Assembly: GCA_030679025.1 (NCBI GenBank)
Contig: JAUXTV010000058.1
Location: forward strand, 1-6,374
DNA: 6,374 bases
Reading direction: 5' to 3'
Origin: Candidatus Woesearchaeota archaeon
GTDB lineage: Archaea; Nanobdellota; Nanobdellia; SCGC-AAA011-G17; UBA489
This document shows positions 4,824-6,374 of the stretch, one piece after another (positions within the stretch are counted from its first letter, which is position 1; the number at the start of each line of letters is the position of its first letter). Below the pieces are notes generated by a model. That model saw nothing but the letters and a program-made list of their open reading frames with translations. It did not search any database and was not told the origin of the DNA. Both the position numbers and the translations under genes were made by a program.

Positions 4824-6374
4824 TTGGTCGATGCTAGAGAGCAAATTCAAAGGTTTCAGGAATTTTTAGAAGCCGCATATCTGAAAAAAATCCATGAACT
4901 AGTGAGCAGTGGCAAGCGCTCTATTCAAGTGGAATTCCCAGAATTAGCAAAATATGATCCTGAACTAGCAGAACAGCTCATAACTGAGCCAGAAGAGACT
5001 ATCAAGGCAGCAGAAGTTGCTTTGCAACAATTTGATCTTCCTAAAGAAGAATTTCGTGTTCGTTTTATCAATTTACCAGAATCCCAAAAAATAAAAGTGC
5101 GTGATATCAGAAGTACACACTTAGATAATCTGATTATGATTGATGGTATTATTCGTCAGGCATCAGACGTTCGTCCGCAAGTTATTTCTGCAAAATTTGA
5201 ATGTCGTTCCTGTGGTAACCTTATTACAGTGCCGCAATTAGAAAGTAAGTTTAAAGAACCTCAGCGATGCTCCTGTGGTGCACGTGGTCGTTTTCGGGTT
5301 GCTGAAAAAATATTAGTAGATGCGCAACGTTTAGTTATTGAAGAATCACCAGAATCCATGCAAGGCGGAGAACAACCAAAACGTTTGTCTGTTTTTGTTC
5401 GTGAAGATCTGGTTGAACCTAAAATGGAGAAAAAAACAACTCCAGGTTCTAAAGTGCGTGTTGTAGGTATTCTCAAAGAAGTTCCCCTAACTGCTAAATC
5501 TGGAGGACAATTAACTCGGTATGATCTTGCTTTAGAAACAAATTCTATCGATTCTGTTGAACAAAGTTATGATGATATAAGTATTACTACAGAAGATGAA
5601 CAAAGAATTAAAGAGTTAGCCAATGATCCTAACGTGTATCAAAAATTAGTAAGCTCTATTGCTCCATCTGTCTATGGTCATGAAGAAATTAAAGGTGCTT
5701 TAGTTTTACAATTAATGGGGGGAGTTCGCAAAGAACGATCAGACGGCACTGCAGTTAGAGGTGATATGCATATTCTCTTAGTAGGTGATCCTGGTGCAGC
5801 TAAATCTACATTGCTTACTTATATTTCAAAAATGGCTCCTCGTGCTAGATATGTTGCAGGTCGTGGTGCTTCTGCTGCGGGTATTACTGCTTCTGTAGTG
5901 AAAGACGAATTTATGCGAGGTTGGGCGTTAGAAGCCGGAGCTATTGTATTAGCTAGTGGGGGTGTTTTATGTCTTCATCCAGATACAGAAATCGTTGGAG
6001 ATAATAAAGTTATCAAGATAAAAGAACTCTTTGAAGAAAAGAAGAAACAGTTTGGAATGCAGGCTGGCGAAGAAATAGAATATCATGATCTAAATCTTAA
6101 GATACCTACCTTTGATATAAATACCTTTCAAATGAAAAATGGAACAGCGACAAAAATTAGAAGAAAAAAATATAAAGACAAGCTAGTGACCCTGCATTTT
6201 AGATCAGGATTTTCATTAACTTTAACACCAGAACATAAGTTGTTAAGTGGAAGTAACGTAACTTGGAAGCCAGCACAGGAATTTAAAGTAGGAGATAAAT
6301 TAATTGCGCCATTAAAATTACCGGAAAAAAAAGAGCAAATAGTTTTATTTGATATTTTGCCAGATACATGGAAG
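4824..6374 (+). CDS. mcm: MCM replicative DNA helicase, intein-interrupted, 3'-truncated by window edge
   Basis: MCM forms the ring helicase that unwinds DNA at archaeal replication forks using ATP. The frame is open from 4776 (stop TAG at 4773). TTG 4824 is chosen because of the G-run 8 nt upstream and because the N-terminus then reads VDAREQIQRFQEFL, like other archaeal MCMs. Visible host protein is 382 residues: helical N-terminal domain, OB-fold with a zinc motif C127-x2-C130 ... C149-x-C151, then the AAA+ domain with SVYGHEEIK, Walker A GDPGAAKS (321-328, K327), GRGASAAG (346-353), and GWALEAGA (366-373). The chain then reads IVLASGGVL (374-382) and is broken by an intein exactly where the Walker B strand (typically CIDEFDKM) should follow. 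The LADGG usual before Walker B reads LASGG here. The rest of the helicase lies beyond the window. In its 382 residues arginine is mostly CGN, unlike the intein. Confidence 0.93.
   Translation, partial: MVDAREQIQRFQEFLEAAYLKKIHELVSSGKRSIQVEFPELAKYDPELAEQLITEPEETIKAAEVALQQFDLPKEEFRVRFINLPESQKIKVRDIRSTHLDNLIMIDGIIRQASDVRPQVISAKFECRSCGNLITVPQLESKFKEPQRCSCGARGRFRVAEKILVDAQRLVIEESPESMQGGEQPKRLSVFVREDLVEPKMEKKTTPGSKVRVVGILKEVPLTAKSGGQLTRYDLALETNSIDSVEQSYDDISITTEDEQRIKELANDPNVYQKLVSSIAPSVYGHEEIKGALVLQLMGGVRKERSDGTAVRGDMHILLVGDPGAAKSTLLTYISKMAPRARYVAGRGASAAGITASVVKDEFMRGWALEAGAIVLASGGVLCLHPDTEIVGDNKVIKIKELFEEKKKQFGMQAGEEIEYHDLNLKIPTFDINTFQMKNGTATKIRRKKYKDKLVTLHFRSGFSLTLTPEHKLLSGSNVTWKPAQEFKVGDKLIAPLKLPEKKEQIVLFDILPDTWK
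5970..6374 (+). mobile_element. Intein in MCM at the Walker B region (N-terminal part only)
   Basis: An intein is a protein-splicing element that excises itself and joins the host halves; here that would restore the ATPase site. It starts with Cys1 at 5970-5972 in CLHPDTEIV, a typical block A. Block B is seen as GFSLTLTPEHKLLSG, with T86 and H89 (TPEH) as the TxxH pair that assists the first acyl shift. WKPAQEFKVGDKLIAPL follows, as is usual between block B and the next block. The visible 135 residues cover the N-terminal Hint half. Whether a LAGLIDADG homing endonuclease, the C-terminal His-Asn and the +1 nucleophile are present cannot be seen. The three arginines are all AGA, and the region is richer in A/T than the flanking helicase, consistent with separate origin. 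Confidence 0.92.

Noticed and set aside
5136..5138. ATG 5136 as the MCM start
   Set aside because: It would remove the N-terminal domain and part of the OB-fold, which are plainly encoded upstream from 4824.
5970..6374. Frameshift or truncated MCM instead of an intein
   Set aside because: The frame stays open to the window end, and Cys1, block A and the TPEH block B motif are in the correct order and spacing.

Overview
The window is archaeal. It holds a eukaryote-like (HYGH-type) isoleucyl-tRNA synthetase, a TATA-binding protein and an MCM replicative helicase, and the non-coding gaps carry archaeal TATA boxes. The DNA is AT-rich, gaps are short and genes overlap. A membrane-anchored protein with a cytoplasmic winged helix is a common archaeal architecture. 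The lineage cannot be fixed from sequence reading alone. A DPANN-type archaeon (for example Woesearchaeota or a relative) is my best guess, and it is only an inference. All genes lie on the + strand.

Layout. (1) 1-2796: ileS, cut at its 5' end by the window edge. (2) 2790-3809: a secreted-domain / TM / winged-helix membrane protein that overlaps ileS by 7 nt, so the two probably form one transcript. (3) 3810-4202: a 393-nt gap that is not empty. It has a T-rich likely transcription end, inverted AGGAC/GTCCT motifs around a strong TATA box, a compact foldable RNA (7-bp closing stem around a bulged 14-bp hairpin), a 30-codon putative membrane micro-ORF, and two tandem TATA boxes in front of the next gene. 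(4) 4203-4757: TBP, complete, with both pseudo-repeats and all four DNA-intercalating phenylalanines. (5) 4776-6374: MCM helicase, starting at TTG 4824. It is interrupted after residue 382, at the Walker B region, by an intein whose N-terminal splicing blocks A and B are visible. The window ends 135 codons into the intein.

The genes are core information-processing functions: translation (IleRS), transcription initiation (TBP) and replication (MCM). The membrane winged-helix protein and the micro-ORF with its structured leader are the uncharacterised parts. The points most worth following up are the structured leader plus micro-ORF, the MCM intein, the tandem TATA boxes of the TBP gene, and a one-residue shortening in the IleRS editing-site motif.
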